This document shows, piece after piece, positions 40,600-49,106 of a stretch of 52,122 bases of DNA. Below the pieces are notes generated by a model. That model worked only from the letters and a program-made list of their open reading frames with translations, was not told where the DNA came from and did not search any database. How positions within the stretch are numbered: the first letter of the stretch is position 1; the number at the start of each line of letters is the position of its first letter. Both the position numbers and the translations under genes were made by a program. Origin of the DNA: Pseudomonas psychrophila HA-4 (lineage in GTDB: Bacteria > Pseudomonadota > Gammaproteobacteria > Pseudomonadales > Pseudomonadaceae); assembly GCF_000282975.1 (NCBI RefSeq), contig NZ_ALJC01000123.1, positions 1 to 52,122 of the forward strand, given 5' to 3'.

Positions 40600-42833
40600 A
40601 CCCACTCGATACGCAAGCCTTCGAAACCTTGCTGACCAATTGTGCCGACGAGCCGATTCGCTTTCCGGGCGCCATTCAGCCCCACGGCCTGTTGATGACC
40701 TTGTCTGAACCCGACCTGCGCATTCAGCAAATCAGCGCCAACGTTGAGACATTGTTCGGTCTGTCACCCGCCGCGTTACTGAATCAGCCGCTGTCGACGC
40801 TCACCGGCCAGCAGGCCGCGGCCGCCGTGCAGCAGGCGGCACATTTTGCCGAGCAAGTCGATGCGCCGCCGCTGGAACTGACCCTGCAAGGCATCGACTA
40901 CGAAGGACTGTTGCACAGAGACAAAGGCATTTTGATTCTGGAGCTTGAGTTAAAGCCCGATGACGTCGAGCTGATAGGCACGATGGCCAAGGTGCGTAAC
41001 TTGAGTCGCGTGTTGCAGCGCTTGCAAGCCGCCAAAACACTGCCCGCGCTGTACGAGATTTGTGTCACCGAGATTCAGTCGCTGACCGGATACGACCGCG
41101 TCTTGATCTATCGTTTTCAGGAAGAGGGCCACGGCCAAGTCATCGCAGAGGCATCGGCCCCGTCGATGGAGCTGTTCAATGGGATGTTTTTCCCGGCCTC
41201 TGACATCCCGGAACAGGCACGCGAGCTGTATCGCACGCATTGGCTGCGCATCATCCCCAACGCTGACTACAAGCCGGTTGAGCTGGTGCCAACGCTGCGT
41301 CCCGACACTCAACAACCGCTGGACCTCAGCGGTGCGACGTTACGCAGCGTGTCGCCGATTCACTGTCAGTACATGAAAAACATGGGCGTGCTGTCGTCCA
41401 TGAGTATTTCGTTGATGGATGGCGAGCGGTTGTGGGGCCTGATCAGTTGCGGTCATCGCACGCCGCTGCACGTCTCGCACGAGTTGCGCATGGCCTGCCA
41501 AACCATCGGCCAAGTGCTGTCGCTACAGATCAGCGCCTTGCAAACCCTAGAAATCAATCGCCAGCGCGACGCTAAAGTGGACGCATTGGTACGCCTGAAC
41601 AGCGCCATGGTACAAGGCCCGGAAAACGTGTTTGACGGCCTGGCACAAGAACACAAGGTGTTGATGGAACTGACCCAGGCGAGTGGCGTGGCCATTCTCG
41701 AAGGCAACGTGTTGCACCGGTATGGCCAATGCCCGCAACCCGATCAAATCCGCGATCTGTACCAATGGCTCAAGCACGACGACGCTGCGGTGTTTTCCAC
41801 CCACAGCCTGTCGACCTTGTATGCGCCAGCGGCTGTGTACAAAGACATTGCCAGCGGCCTGCTGGCCATGAGCCTGCCCAAACCTGTGGATAACGCGGTG
41901 CTGTGGTTTAGGACCGAGGTCAAAGAAAGCATCCCTTGGAGCGGCGACCCGCAAAAGCCGCTTAATCTGGAGACGAGCGCTAAAGGCTTGCGCTTGAGCC
42001 CCCGCACGTCGTTCGAGTTATGGAAGGTCGAAATGGACGGCATCTCTAGTAAATGGAGCCATGGCGACCTGTTCGCGGCCAACGATCTGCGCCGCTCGGC
42101 GCTGGAAAATGACCTGGCGCGTCAGGTTCATCGCGAACAGCAAGCCGTGCGCGCTCGGGACGAACTGGTGGCGGTGGTATCCCACGACCTGCGCAACCCT
42201 ATGACGATCATCTCGATGCTCTGCGGGATGATGCAAAAAACCTTCAGCAGTGACGGCTCGCATGCCTCAAGGCGCATCACCACGGCCATTGACACCATGC
42301 AACAGGCCAGCAGCCGCATGAATATTCTGCTGGAAGACCTGCTGGACACCTCCAAGATCGAAGCTGGCCGCTACACGATCTCTGCACAATCGCTGGACGT
42401 GACGCAGATTTTTGAAGAGGCGCTGTCGTTACTGATGCCTCTGGCGACGGAAAAGTCGGTTGAGCTGACCTTCAGCACCGAACCCAACCTGCGGATCAAC
42501 GCCGACCCTGAGCGACTCTTTCAGGTGCTGTCCAACCTGATCAGTAATGCGATCAAGTTCACCCCCGCGGACGGCAAAATTGTGGTGGCGGCCATGTCCA
42601 ATGGTGATGACATTGTGTTTAGCGTACGCGACTCAGGAAAAGGGATTTGCGCTGAGCAACTGCCTCACATCTTTGATCGCTACTGGACTGCAAAAGAAGG
42701 CAACGCCTCTGGCACGGGCCTTGGGCTGTATATCTCGCAAGGCATCATCAAGGCGCATGGCGGCCAGTTGCTGGCCGAGAGTACGCCGGGCAAAGGCAGT
42801 GAGTTCCGCTTTACGGTGCCCAGAATCGAGTAA
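40596..42833 (+). CDS. bphP: Bacteriophytochrome histidine kinase
   Basis: A 745-residue red/far-red photoreceptor kinase. Biliverdin-binding Cys16 (TNCADEPIRFPGAIQPHG) in the N-terminal PAS domain, GAF domain about 140-310 with the PASDIP motif (FFPASDIPEQARELYRTHW), PHY domain about 320-500, then HisKA with phosphoacceptor His530 (VVSHDLRNPMTII) and an ATPase with NLISNAIKFTP, DSGKGI and GTGLGLYISQGI. All key residues present, so light-regulated phosphorylation is expected. The partner response regulator is not in the window. GGAGG precedes the ATG. Terminator at 42857-42898. Confidence 0.96.
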   Translation: MNPLDTQAFETLLTNCADEPIRFPGAIQPHGLLMTLSEPDLRIQQISANVETLFGLSPAALLNQPLSTLTGQQAAAAVQQAAHFAEQVDAPPLELTLQGIDYEGLLHRDKGILILELELKPDDVELIGTMAKVRNLSRVLQRLQAAKTLPALYEICVTEIQSLTGYDRVLIYRFQEEGHGQVIAEASAPSMELFNGMFFPASDIPEQARELYRTHWLRIIPNADYKPVELVPTLRPDTQQPLDLSGATLRSVSPIHCQYMKNMGVLSSMSISLMDGERLWGLISCGHRTPLHVSHELRMACQTIGQVLSLQISALQTLEINRQRDAKVDALVRLNSAMVQGPENVFDGLAQEHKVLMELTQASGVAILEGNVLHRYGQCPQPDQIRDLYQWLKHDDAAVFSTHSLSTLYAPAAVYKDIASGLLAMSLPKPVDNAVLWFRTEVKESIPWSGDPQKPLNLETSAKGLRLSPRTSFELWKVEMDGISSKWSHGDLFAANDLRRSALENDLARQVHREQQAVRARDELVAVVSHDLRNPMTIISMLCGMMQKTFSSDGSHASRRITTAIDTMQQASSRMNILLEDLLDTSKIEAGRYTISAQSLDVTQIFEEALSLLMPLATEKSVELTFSTEPNLRINADPERLFQVLSNLISNAIKFTPADGKIVVAAMSNGDDIVFSVRDSGKGICAEQLPHIFDRYWTAKEGNASGTGLGLYISQGIIKAHGGQLLAESTPGKGSEFRFTVPRIE

Positions 42834-42856
42834 CCGCTGACCGTAATTCATGCCGA

Positions 42857-42898
42857 CAAAAAAGGCCGCCCTCTCGAAAGAGGGCGACCTTTATTTTG
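42857..42898. terminator. Bidirectional terminator between bphP and the permease gene
   Basis: AAAAAAGGCCGCCCTCT-CGAA-AGAGGGCGACCTTTATTTT: 7-bp perfect inner stem plus AAGG/CCTT outer pairs, T-rich on the right and A-rich on the left. Confidence 0.88.
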
Positions 42899-42925
42899 TA
42901 CTCAACCTTGAGGGCCGTCCTGGCC

Positions 42926-44317
42926 TCAGTTCAGTACCGTTGCCCCCGCTTTCTCGATGCGGCGCCGACGTGCAACCAATAGGCCCGCCAGCACGACCAG
43001 AATGCTCAACAAACCGGTGGCCATGATTTCAGCCTGATGCTCTGGCTGGAACAGCATGAGGGTCAGAATGGCCACGATGAACACGATTACCGCCCAGGTC
43101 AGACCCGGGAACAACCACATCTTGAAATCAATTTTCTCGCCGTTTGCAACGCGTTTTTTGCGCATACGCAGTTGCGAAATAGCGATCACCAAGTACACCA
43201 ACAGTGCGATGGCGCCGGAGCTGGCGAGCAAGAATTCAAACACAGCAGCGGGTGCCACGTAGTTAGCAAACACCGCCACAAAAGCTGCGCCTGTAGACAT
43301 CATCACTGCCCAGTAAGGCGTGCCGCTGCCGTTGGTGCGCTTGGCAACTGCCGGTGCGTCACCGCGCTTGCTCAGGGAGAAGAGCATCCGCGAGGCCGTG
43401 TAGAGCGCCGAGTTCAGGCAACTGGTTACAGCGATCAACACCACAATGTCGACGATCAGTTTGGCATTCGGGATGCCCATGCTGACGAGTGCGGTCTGAT
43501 AAGAGCCGAGGCTAGGCAGGCTTGGGTCGTTCCAAGGCACCAAGGACACAACGATGAAGATCGACACCAGGTAGAACAAGCCAATACGCCAGATCACCGA
43601 ATTGGTGGCCTTGGTGATTTGCTTGCTAGGTTCTTTAGATTCCGCCGCCGCGATGGTGACGATTTCAGTGCCCATAAACGAGAACATGGTGGTCAGCATG
43701 GCGGCCAGTACAGCGCCCATGCCATTGGGCATAAAGCCGATGGTGTCGACTAGGTGCGAAACGCCACTGACTTGACTGGTCGGTAGCACGCCGAAAATGG
43801 CCAGCGCACCCAGAACAATGAAGCCCACAATCGCCAGCACTTTGATCAGCGCAAACCAGAACTCAAACTCGCCGTAGTTCTTGACGCTGAACAGGTTAGT
43901 CACCGTCAGTAACATTGTGATAACCAGGGTAAACACCCAAATCGCTGTGCCCGGGAACCACGCATGCAGGATGGTACCGGCGGCAACGGCTTCCAGCGGG
44001 ATAACCAGCACCCAGAACCACCAGTAAAGCCAGCCAATGGTAAAACCGGCCCAATGCCCGATGGCACGGTCGGCGTACGTGGAGAACGAACCGGTGTCCG
44101 GCGAGGCAACGGCCATTTCGGCCAGCATGCGCATCACCAGCACCACTAACGTGCCGGCTGCGGCATAGGCCAGCAGCACAGCAGGGCCCGCTTGGGCAAT
44201 CGCGTGTCCTGAGCCGACAAACAAGCCGGCGCCGATAACTCCAGCGATTGACAGCATCGTCACATGCCGCGGCTTGAGCCCTTGCTCAAGACCGTTAGAG
44301 GATTGCGTATTGCTCAT
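42926..44317 (-). CDS. gabP: GABA-permease-like amino-acid transporter (APC superfamily)
   Basis: A 463-residue membrane protein with 12 hydrophobic segments. The N-terminus GLKPRHVTMLSIAGVIGAGLFVGSG is the amino-acid transporter (AAT) family signature, and the first loop MRMLAEMAVASPDTGSFSTYADRAIGHWAGF and FSFMGTEIVTIAAAESKEPSKQI are those of GabP and close relatives. Probable proton symport of 4-aminobutyrate or a similar amino acid; the substrate is inferred from resemblance and not proven. The ATG at 44317 has AAAGG about 9 bases ahead. An AT-rich dyad TTATT-TACGC-AATAA (44402-44416) lies in its promoter region. Confidence 0.82.
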   Translation of the reverse strand: MSNTQSSNGLEQGLKPRHVTMLSIAGVIGAGLFVGSGHAIAQAGPAVLLAYAAAGTLVVLVMRMLAEMAVASPDTGSFSTYADRAIGHWAGFTIGWLYWWFWVLVIPLEAVAAGTILHAWFPGTAIWVFTLVITMLLTVTNLFSVKNYGEFEFWFALIKVLAIVGFIVLGALAIFGVLPTSQVSGVSHLVDTIGFMPNGMGAVLAAMLTTMFSFMGTEIVTIAAAESKEPSKQITKATNSVIWRIGLFYLVSIFIVVSLVPWNDPSLPSLGSYQTALVSMGIPNAKLIVDIVVLIAVTSCLNSALYTASRMLFSLSKRGDAPAVAKRTNGSGTPYWAVMMSTGAAFVAVFANYVAPAAVFEFLLASSGAIALLVYLVIAISQLRMRKKRVANGEKIDFKMWLFPGLTWAVIVFIVAILTLMLFQPEHQAEIMATGLLSILVVLAGLLVARRRRIEKAGATVLN

Positions 44318-44867
44318 TGGGACTACCTTTGCAGTGAAAGCCATTCCGAGCGCCGCGCTTGATTACCTTCTCGTAAAAAGTAACCAACGGGGCGTTTATA
44401 ATTATTTACGCAATAAATGAGCCAAAATGTGACACATGCACGGTTTACGCGGGCTACGACGAATCTGTGCTCTTATTGCAACCTATTGAGAGTAATGGCT
44501 TTTCGCCAATTTGTTACCGTAACACTCAGTAACACGACGTCTCGCGCACCAAAAATACCCAAAAATTCCCATATGGCCCAAAACCGGTGCACATGTTTGA
44601 CCTTTAGTAGGTTCGTGCTTCCAACACAGGGCTAAAACTGGCACCATCGCGACCTTTTTTACGCGACACCTGTCTGGTCAAACGGCAAAACACGGGGTCG
44701 GTTGTTGTCGGCGCGACAGTCAGCTGTAGCGATGCGACACACGACCACTCTTCTGCCTTATGCGCCTGGGGGGCGGCTGGTTGCCTTGGCGACCCTATGC
44801 TAGCTTGGCCATCGCCAGGAAGGCCCCCCAATAGCAGGATCGCACCCGAACACAATGAGGACCGCAC
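44318..44867. other. 550-bp intergenic region, divergent promoters
   Basis: No gene is credible here; the short frames lack starts and codon bias. On the left, an AT-rich segment (44390-44420) with the dyad TTATT-TACGC-AATAA is the likely promoter area of the permease gene. Near the right, GGTCG at 44696-44700 and TGTTGTCG can pair with CGACACACGACC at 44735-44746, enclosing ACAG-TCAG-CTGT: a possible leader hairpin of the ABC operon. GAGGA precedes the start at 44868. No sigma-54 box with correct spacing is seen. Confidence 0.5.
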
Positions 44868-45641
44868 ATGGCTTTGGCCACGCCCGCGCTTGAAATCCGC
44901 AACTTGCATAAACGCTACGGAGAGCTTGAGGTACTCAAAGGTATCTCGCTGACCGCACGCGACGGCGACGTGATCTCGATCCTGGGCTCTTCCGGTTCCG
45001 GCAAGTCCACTCTGCTGCGTTGTATCAACCTGTTGGAAAATCCGCACGACGGCCAAATTTTGGTCGCCGGAGAAGAACTCAAGCTCAAGAAAGCCAAAAA
45101 TGGCGAACTGGTTGCCGCTGATGGCAAACAGATCAACCGCATGCGCAGCGAACTGGGTTTTGTGTTTCAAAACTTTAATCTGTGGCCGCACATGACCATC
45201 CTCGACAACGTGATCGAGGCACCGCGTCGCGTGCTGGGTCAGAGCAAGGCCGAGGCCATCGAAGTGGCCGAAGCGTTGCTGGCCAAGGTGGGTATCGCTG
45301 AAAAGCGTCATGCCTACCCGTCTGAATTGTCTGGCGGCCAGCAGCAACGCGCCGCCATCGCTCGCACCTTGGCCATGCAACCTAAAGTCATTCTGTTTGA
45401 TGAGCCCACATCAGCACTTGACCCAGAAATGGTCCAGGAAGTACTTAGTGTGATCCGCGCGCTCGCCGAAGAAGGTCGCACTATGCTACTGGTCACCCAC
45501 GAAATGGGTTTTGCCCGTCAGGTGTCCACTGAAGTCGTGTTTTTGCACCAAGGCTTGATCGAAGAGCAAGGGTCGCCTGAACAGGTTTTTGATAACCCGG
45601 TTTCAGCGCGCTGCAAACAATTCATGTCCAGCAATCGCTAA
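44868..45641 (+). CDS. Polar amino-acid ABC transporter ATPase (HisP-like)
   Basis: A 257-residue ABC ATPase: Walker A GSSGSGKST, the His/Arg/Gln-transporter-specific insert GEELKLKKAKNGELVAADGKQINRM, Q-loop FQNFNLWPHM, signature LSGGQQQRAAIAR, Walker B ILFDEPTSALDPEM and H-loop THEMGFARQ. This insert is typical of HisP and AotP, so the substrate is probably a basic amino acid such as histidine, arginine or ornithine. First gene of the operon ATPase-binding protein-permease-permease, the order I remember for P. aeruginosa PA5152-PA5155. Confidence 0.93.
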   Translation: MALATPALEIRNLHKRYGELEVLKGISLTARDGDVISILGSSGSGKSTLLRCINLLENPHDGQILVAGEELKLKKAKNGELVAADGKQINRMRSELGFVFQNFNLWPHMTILDNVIEAPRRVLGQSKAEAIEVAEALLAKVGIAEKRHAYPSELSGGQQQRAAIARTLAMQPKVILFDEPTSALDPEMVQEVLSVIRALAEEGRTMLLVTHEMGFARQVSTEVVFLHQGLIEEQGSPEQVFDNPVSARCKQFMSSNR

Positions 45642-45654
45642 CGGAGCAATACGC

Positions 45655-46404
45655 ATGCAGAACTATAAAAAACTTCTCCTGGCTGCTGCCGCCACCTTGG
45701 TGTTCAGTGCTAATGCCTTGGCTGTTGAAAAACTGAAAATGGGTATCGAAGCGGCCTACCCGCCGTTTAACAACAAAGACGCCAGCGGTACCGTTGTAGG
45801 CTTCGACAAAGACATCGGCGAGGCGCTGTGCGCCAAGATGAAAGTTGAATGCGAAGTGGTCACCTCCGATTGGGACGGCATCATCCCGGCGCTGAACGCC
45901 AAGAAATTCGACTTCCTGATTTCTTCGCTGTCGGTTACCGATGAGCGCAAGCAAGCGGTCGACTTCACCGATCGTTATTACTCGAACATGCAGCAGTTCA
46001 TTGCCCCGAAAAACGTCGACTTCAAATATGACAAAGCGTCGTTGAAAGGCAAAACCATCGGTACCCAACGTGCAACCCAAGCCGCCACATGGCTGGAAGA
46101 TACCTATGGCGATGACATCTCCATCAAATTGTATGACACCCAAGAAAACGCTTACCTTGACCTGACTTCGGGTCGGCTCGACGCAATTCTGGCCGACAAG
46201 TACGCCAACTATGAATGGCTGAAAAGCAAAGACGGCACAGATTACGAGTTCAAAGGTGAGCCTGTTCAAAAAGATGAAGTCGCCATCGCTGTACGCAAAG
46301 GCGACCCTCTTCGCGCGAAGCTGAACCTCGCCCTCAAGGAAATCATTGAGGACGGCACGTACAAGAAGATCAACGACAAGTATTTCCCGTTCAGCATCTA
46401 CTGA
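45655..46404 (+). CDS. Periplasmic amino-acid-binding protein (HisJ/ArgT-like)
   Basis: 249 residues from the ATG at 45655, CGGAG 8 bases ahead. Signal peptide MQNYKKLLLAAAATLVFSANALA. The ligand-binding lobes are typical: LKMGIEAAYPPFNNKDASGTVVGFDKDIGEALCAKMKVECE, DGIIPALNAKKFDFLISSLSVTDERKQAVDF, and GTQRATQAATWLEDTYG. This matches lysine/arginine/ornithine and histidine receptors. A stem-loop without a T-run follows it (46412-46440), which would favour its expression over the permeases. Confidence 0.93.
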   Translation: MQNYKKLLLAAAATLVFSANALAVEKLKMGIEAAYPPFNNKDASGTVVGFDKDIGEALCAKMKVECEVVTSDWDGIIPALNAKKFDFLISSLSVTDERKQAVDFTDRYYSNMQQFIAPKNVDFKYDKASLKGKTIGTQRATQAATWLEDTYGDDISIKLYDTQENAYLDLTSGRLDAILADKYANYEWLKSKDGTDYEFKGEPVQKDEVAIAVRKGDPLRAKLNLALKEIIEDGTYKKINDKYFPFSIY

Positions 46405-46411
46405 CCTGCCT

Positions 46412-46440
46412 GACCGGTGCTGCCTTGCGCAGCGCCGGTC
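46412..46440 (+). repeat. Intercistronic stem-loop after the binding-protein gene
   Basis: GACCGGTGCTGC-CTTGC-GCAGCGCCGGTC forms a 12-bp stem with one G-U pair. No T-run follows, so it is more likely an mRNA-stabilising or attenuating hairpin than a full terminator. It lies between the binding-protein stop (46404) and the first permease start (46463). Confidence 0.75.
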
Positions 46441-46462
46441 CCTAGCAAAGCCTGCCTAACCC

Positions 46463-47155
46463 ATGACTATCGACTTATACGGATTCGGCCCGCTGCTGGC
46501 TGCTGGCGCGCTGATGACCGTCAAACTGGCACTCAGTGCGCTGTGCTTGGGCCTGGTGCTCGGGTTGCTCGGTGCACTGGCTAAAACGTCGCCTTACAAG
46601 CCATTCAGATGGCTCGGCGGCACTTATTCAACGTTGGTTCGCGGTGTGCCGGAACTGCTGTGGGTGTTGCTGATTTATTTCGGCAGCGTGAACGCAGTGC
46701 GTGCCCTCGGCGAACTGATCGGCATGCCCGACCTTACCCTCAGCGCCTTCGCGGCCGGGGTTCTCGCATTGGGCCTGTGTTTTGGCGCGTATGCGACCGA
46801 AGTGTTTCGTGGCGCCATTCTGGCCATTCCTAAAGGCCACCGCGAAGCGGGCATGGCATTGGGTCTGTCCAAGCCGCGGATTTTCACCAAGTTGGTGCTG
46901 CCACAAATGTGGCGTATCGCCCTGCCCGGCCTGGGCAACTTGTTCATGATTTTGATGAAAGACACCGCGCTGGTCTCCGTGATCGGTCTGGAAGAAATCA
47001 TGCGCCAAGCGCAAAACGCGGTGACCTTCACCAAACAACCCTTCACCTTCTATATGGTGGCTGCCGTGATGTACTTGGGCCTGACCATTTTGGCCATGGG
47101 CACTCTGTACGTGCTTGAAAGACGCGCAGCGCGCGGCTTCGCGAGGAGAACGTAA
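46463..47155 (+). CDS. Amino-acid ABC transporter permease (HisQ-like)
   Basis: A 230-residue inner-membrane permease with about five membrane segments. The segment YSTLVRGVPELLWVLLIYFGS and the EAA loop HREAGMALGLSKPRIFTKLVLPQMWRIALPGLGNL are typical of the HisQ/GlnP group; the EAA loop docks with the ATPase. Its stop overlaps the next start by one base (TAATG). Confidence 0.93.
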   Translation: MTIDLYGFGPLLAAGALMTVKLALSALCLGLVLGLLGALAKTSPYKPFRWLGGTYSTLVRGVPELLWVLLIYFGSVNAVRALGELIGMPDLTLSAFAAGVLALGLCFGAYATEVFRGAILAIPKGHREAGMALGLSKPRIFTKLVLPQMWRIALPGLGNLFMILMKDTALVSVIGLEEIMRQAQNAVTFTKQPFTFYMVAAVMYLGLTILAMGTLYVLERRAARGFARRT

Positions 47156-47844
47156 TGGTGTGGGAGCTTTTACTCAAGTGGCTGCCCAAGCTGATCCAGG
47201 GTGCAACCCTGACGCTGGAGCTGACCGCCCTTTCAGTCATCGCCGGTTTGATTCTGGCGATTCCGCTGGGCATCGCCCGCTCATCCAAGCTGTGGTACGT
47301 GCGCTCGCTGCCTTACGGGTACATCTTTTTCTTTCGCGGCACCCCGCTGCTGATTCAGCTCTTTTTGGTCTATTACGGCCTAGGGCAATTTGAAGTCGTA
47401 CGCGAGAGTGTCTTGTGGCCCTACCTGCGCAGCCCGTTCTGGTGTGCAGTGCTGACCATGACCCTGCACACAGCCGCTTATATCGCAGAAATTTTGCGCG
47501 GCGCTATTCAGGCCATTCCGCCGGGTGAAATCGAAGCCGCACGCGCCTTGGGCATGTCTCGCTTCAAAACCCTGGTACACATCATGCTGCCGCGTGCTGC
47601 GCGCATCGGCCTGCCGGCGTACAGCAACGAAGTAATCCTGATGCTCAAGGCCAGCTCGCTGGCGAGTACCGTGACCTTGCTGGAACTGACCGGCATGACC
47701 CGCACCATCATTGCCCGTAACTACCAGACGGTAGATATGTTCCTGATCGCCGGGGTGATCTACCTGGTCATGTCGTTTGTACTGATTCAGGGTTTCAAGC
47801 TGCTGGAGCGCTGGTTGCGCGTCGATGCCTGCCAAGGTCGCTGA
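47155..47844 (+). CDS. Amino-acid ABC transporter permease (HisM-like)
   Basis: A 229-residue permease, the partner of the preceding one. Motifs: GYIFFFRGTPLLIQLFLVYYG and the EAA loop GEIEAARALGMSRFKTLVHIMLPRAARIGLPAYSNEV. Coupled to HisQ-like by a one-base overlap, and its last 20 bases overlap the following methyltransferase gene in another frame. Confidence 0.93.
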   Translation: MVWELLLKWLPKLIQGATLTLELTALSVIAGLILAIPLGIARSSKLWYVRSLPYGYIFFFRGTPLLIQLFLVYYGLGQFEVVRESVLWPYLRSPFWCAVLTMTLHTAAYIAEILRGAIQAIPPGEIEAARALGMSRFKTLVHIMLPRAARIGLPAYSNEVILMLKASSLASTVTLLELTGMTRTIIARNYQTVDMFLIAGVIYLVMSFVLIQGFKLLERWLRVDACQGR

Positions 47845-49048
47845 TCCTCAGGGCGAGCCACTGCTCGCCCACTTTGAGGCGCTGGACACGTTCTTACGTG
47901 AACACCAGCACCTGTGGCGCCCACGGCCCTTCACCCAACTGAAGATGCCGTGGGAAGCCCAACACCCAGAACTCTCCGAGTGGTTGCGCCAGCGTTCGTT
48001 GCAAGACGCTGAAGACAGCCACAACCAGCCGCACGCTTTAGACGCACCTGCGCCGTTTCCTGAGCTGGCGGCCACCGCCTTTGCCCTCTGCGCCATAGAC
48101 CGTTTGCCCATACACGCCTTATCGCCAGCCGCCCCGCGCTTGCAGGTGGACGTGCCCGGTCGCAAATGGCAGCAAATTGAAGCCTTCGCCCAGAGCCTGA
48201 GCTTTAAACAGGCGCCCACTCACTGGCTGGACTGGTGTGCGGGCAAAGGGCATTTGGGGCGTCGGTTATTAAACGCCGAGCAGCAACTGACCTGTCTCGA
48301 ATACGACCCGGCGCTGATCGACGCTGGCCAGGCGCTGAGTCAGCGTCATCAGTTAAACGCCCGGCATGTGCAGCAAGACGTGCTCGCTGCTAACGCCTCG
48401 CTGCAACTGCAACCCGGCATGACCCCGGTAGCGTTGCATGCGTGTGGTGATTTGCACGTGCGCTTGCTGCAACTGGCCAGCGCAGCAGGCTGTGCACAAC
48501 TGGCAATCTCGCCGTGCTGCTACAACCGCATCAGTGCCGCGCAGTATCAGCCGTTATCCACAGCAGCCAACGCCTCAACGTTGCAGTTATCGCCGCTAGA
48601 CCTAAGCCTACCGATGAGCGAAACCGTGACTGCAGGCAGCCGCGTACGGCGCCAGCGCGATGAGTCGATGGCACGGCGCTTGGGGTTTGATGCGCTGCAA
48701 CGGCAGTTGCGCCAGTGCGACGACTACTTATCCACACCCTCGTTGCCCAGTACGTGGTTGAGCAAGCCGTTTGCGCAGTATTGCGAGGACTTGGCTGCGC
48801 TGAAAAACTTATCCACAACCGGCCACGAGGATTGGGCAGCCCTTGAAGCAGCGGGCTGGGCGCGGCTGACGCAGGTACGCAATCTGGAGCTAGTACGCGG
48901 GCTGTTTCGTCGCCCGCTAGAACTGTGGCTGGTGCTGGATCGGGCGTTGTACCTGCGCGAGCAAGGCTACGACGTGCAGGTGGGCGAGTTTTGCGACAGC
49001 CACCTCACGCCACGCAATCTGATGGTGATTGCGCAGCGCTGTGGGTAA
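47825..49048 (+). CDS. SAM-dependent methyltransferase (Methyltransf_32-like)
   Basis: A 407-residue protein with a C-terminal-centred Rossmann methyltransferase: motif I DWCAGKGHLGRRLL, acidic CLEYDPALIDAG, then ALHACGDLHVRLL and ISPCCYNRISAAQY, the pattern of the PF13679 group (relatives of animal METTL25-type proteins). The long C-terminal part (SETVTAGSRVRRQRDESMARRLGFDAL...) is family-specific. The ATG at 47825 lies within hisM-like, overlapping by 20 bp; no strong ribosome-binding site, so reinitiation is likely. Substrate unknown. Confidence 0.85.
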   Translation: MPAKVADPQGEPLLAHFEALDTFLREHQHLWRPRPFTQLKMPWEAQHPELSEWLRQRSLQDAEDSHNQPHALDAPAPFPELAATAFALCAIDRLPIHALSPAAPRLQVDVPGRKWQQIEAFAQSLSFKQAPTHWLDWCAGKGHLGRRLLNAEQQLTCLEYDPALIDAGQALSQRHQLNARHVQQDVLAANASLQLQPGMTPVALHACGDLHVRLLQLASAAGCAQLAISPCCYNRISAAQYQPLSTAANASTLQLSPLDLSLPMSETVTAGSRVRRQRDESMARRLGFDALQRQLRQCDDYLSTPSLPSTWLSKPFAQYCEDLAALKNLSTTGHEDWAALEAAGWARLTQVRNLELVRGLFRRPLELWLVLDRALYLREQGYDVQVGEFCDSHLTPRNLMVIAQRCG

Positions 49049-49059
49049 CTTGAAAACAG

Positions 49060-49102
49060 CCCTCACCCCAACCCTCTCCCTCCGGAGTGGCTAGGGTGAG
49101 GG
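49060..49102. repeat. CCCTCACCCC-type intergenic palindrome
   Basis: CCCTCACCCCAACCCTCTCCC is mirrored by GGGTGAGGGG across a short TCCGGAG centre. Same family as 802-912. It lies between the convergent methyltransferase and HIUase genes. Confidence 0.75.
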
Positions 49103-49106
49103 GCTG

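Noticed and set aside
44641..44656. Sigma-54 promoter (TGGCACCATCGCGACC) upstream of the ABC operon
   Set aside because: The -24 box fits, but there is no GC at the required spacing.
44604..45380. 258-codon minus-strand frame across the ABC ATPase start
   Set aside because: Shadow of the ATPase gene; no ribosome-binding site and no domain.
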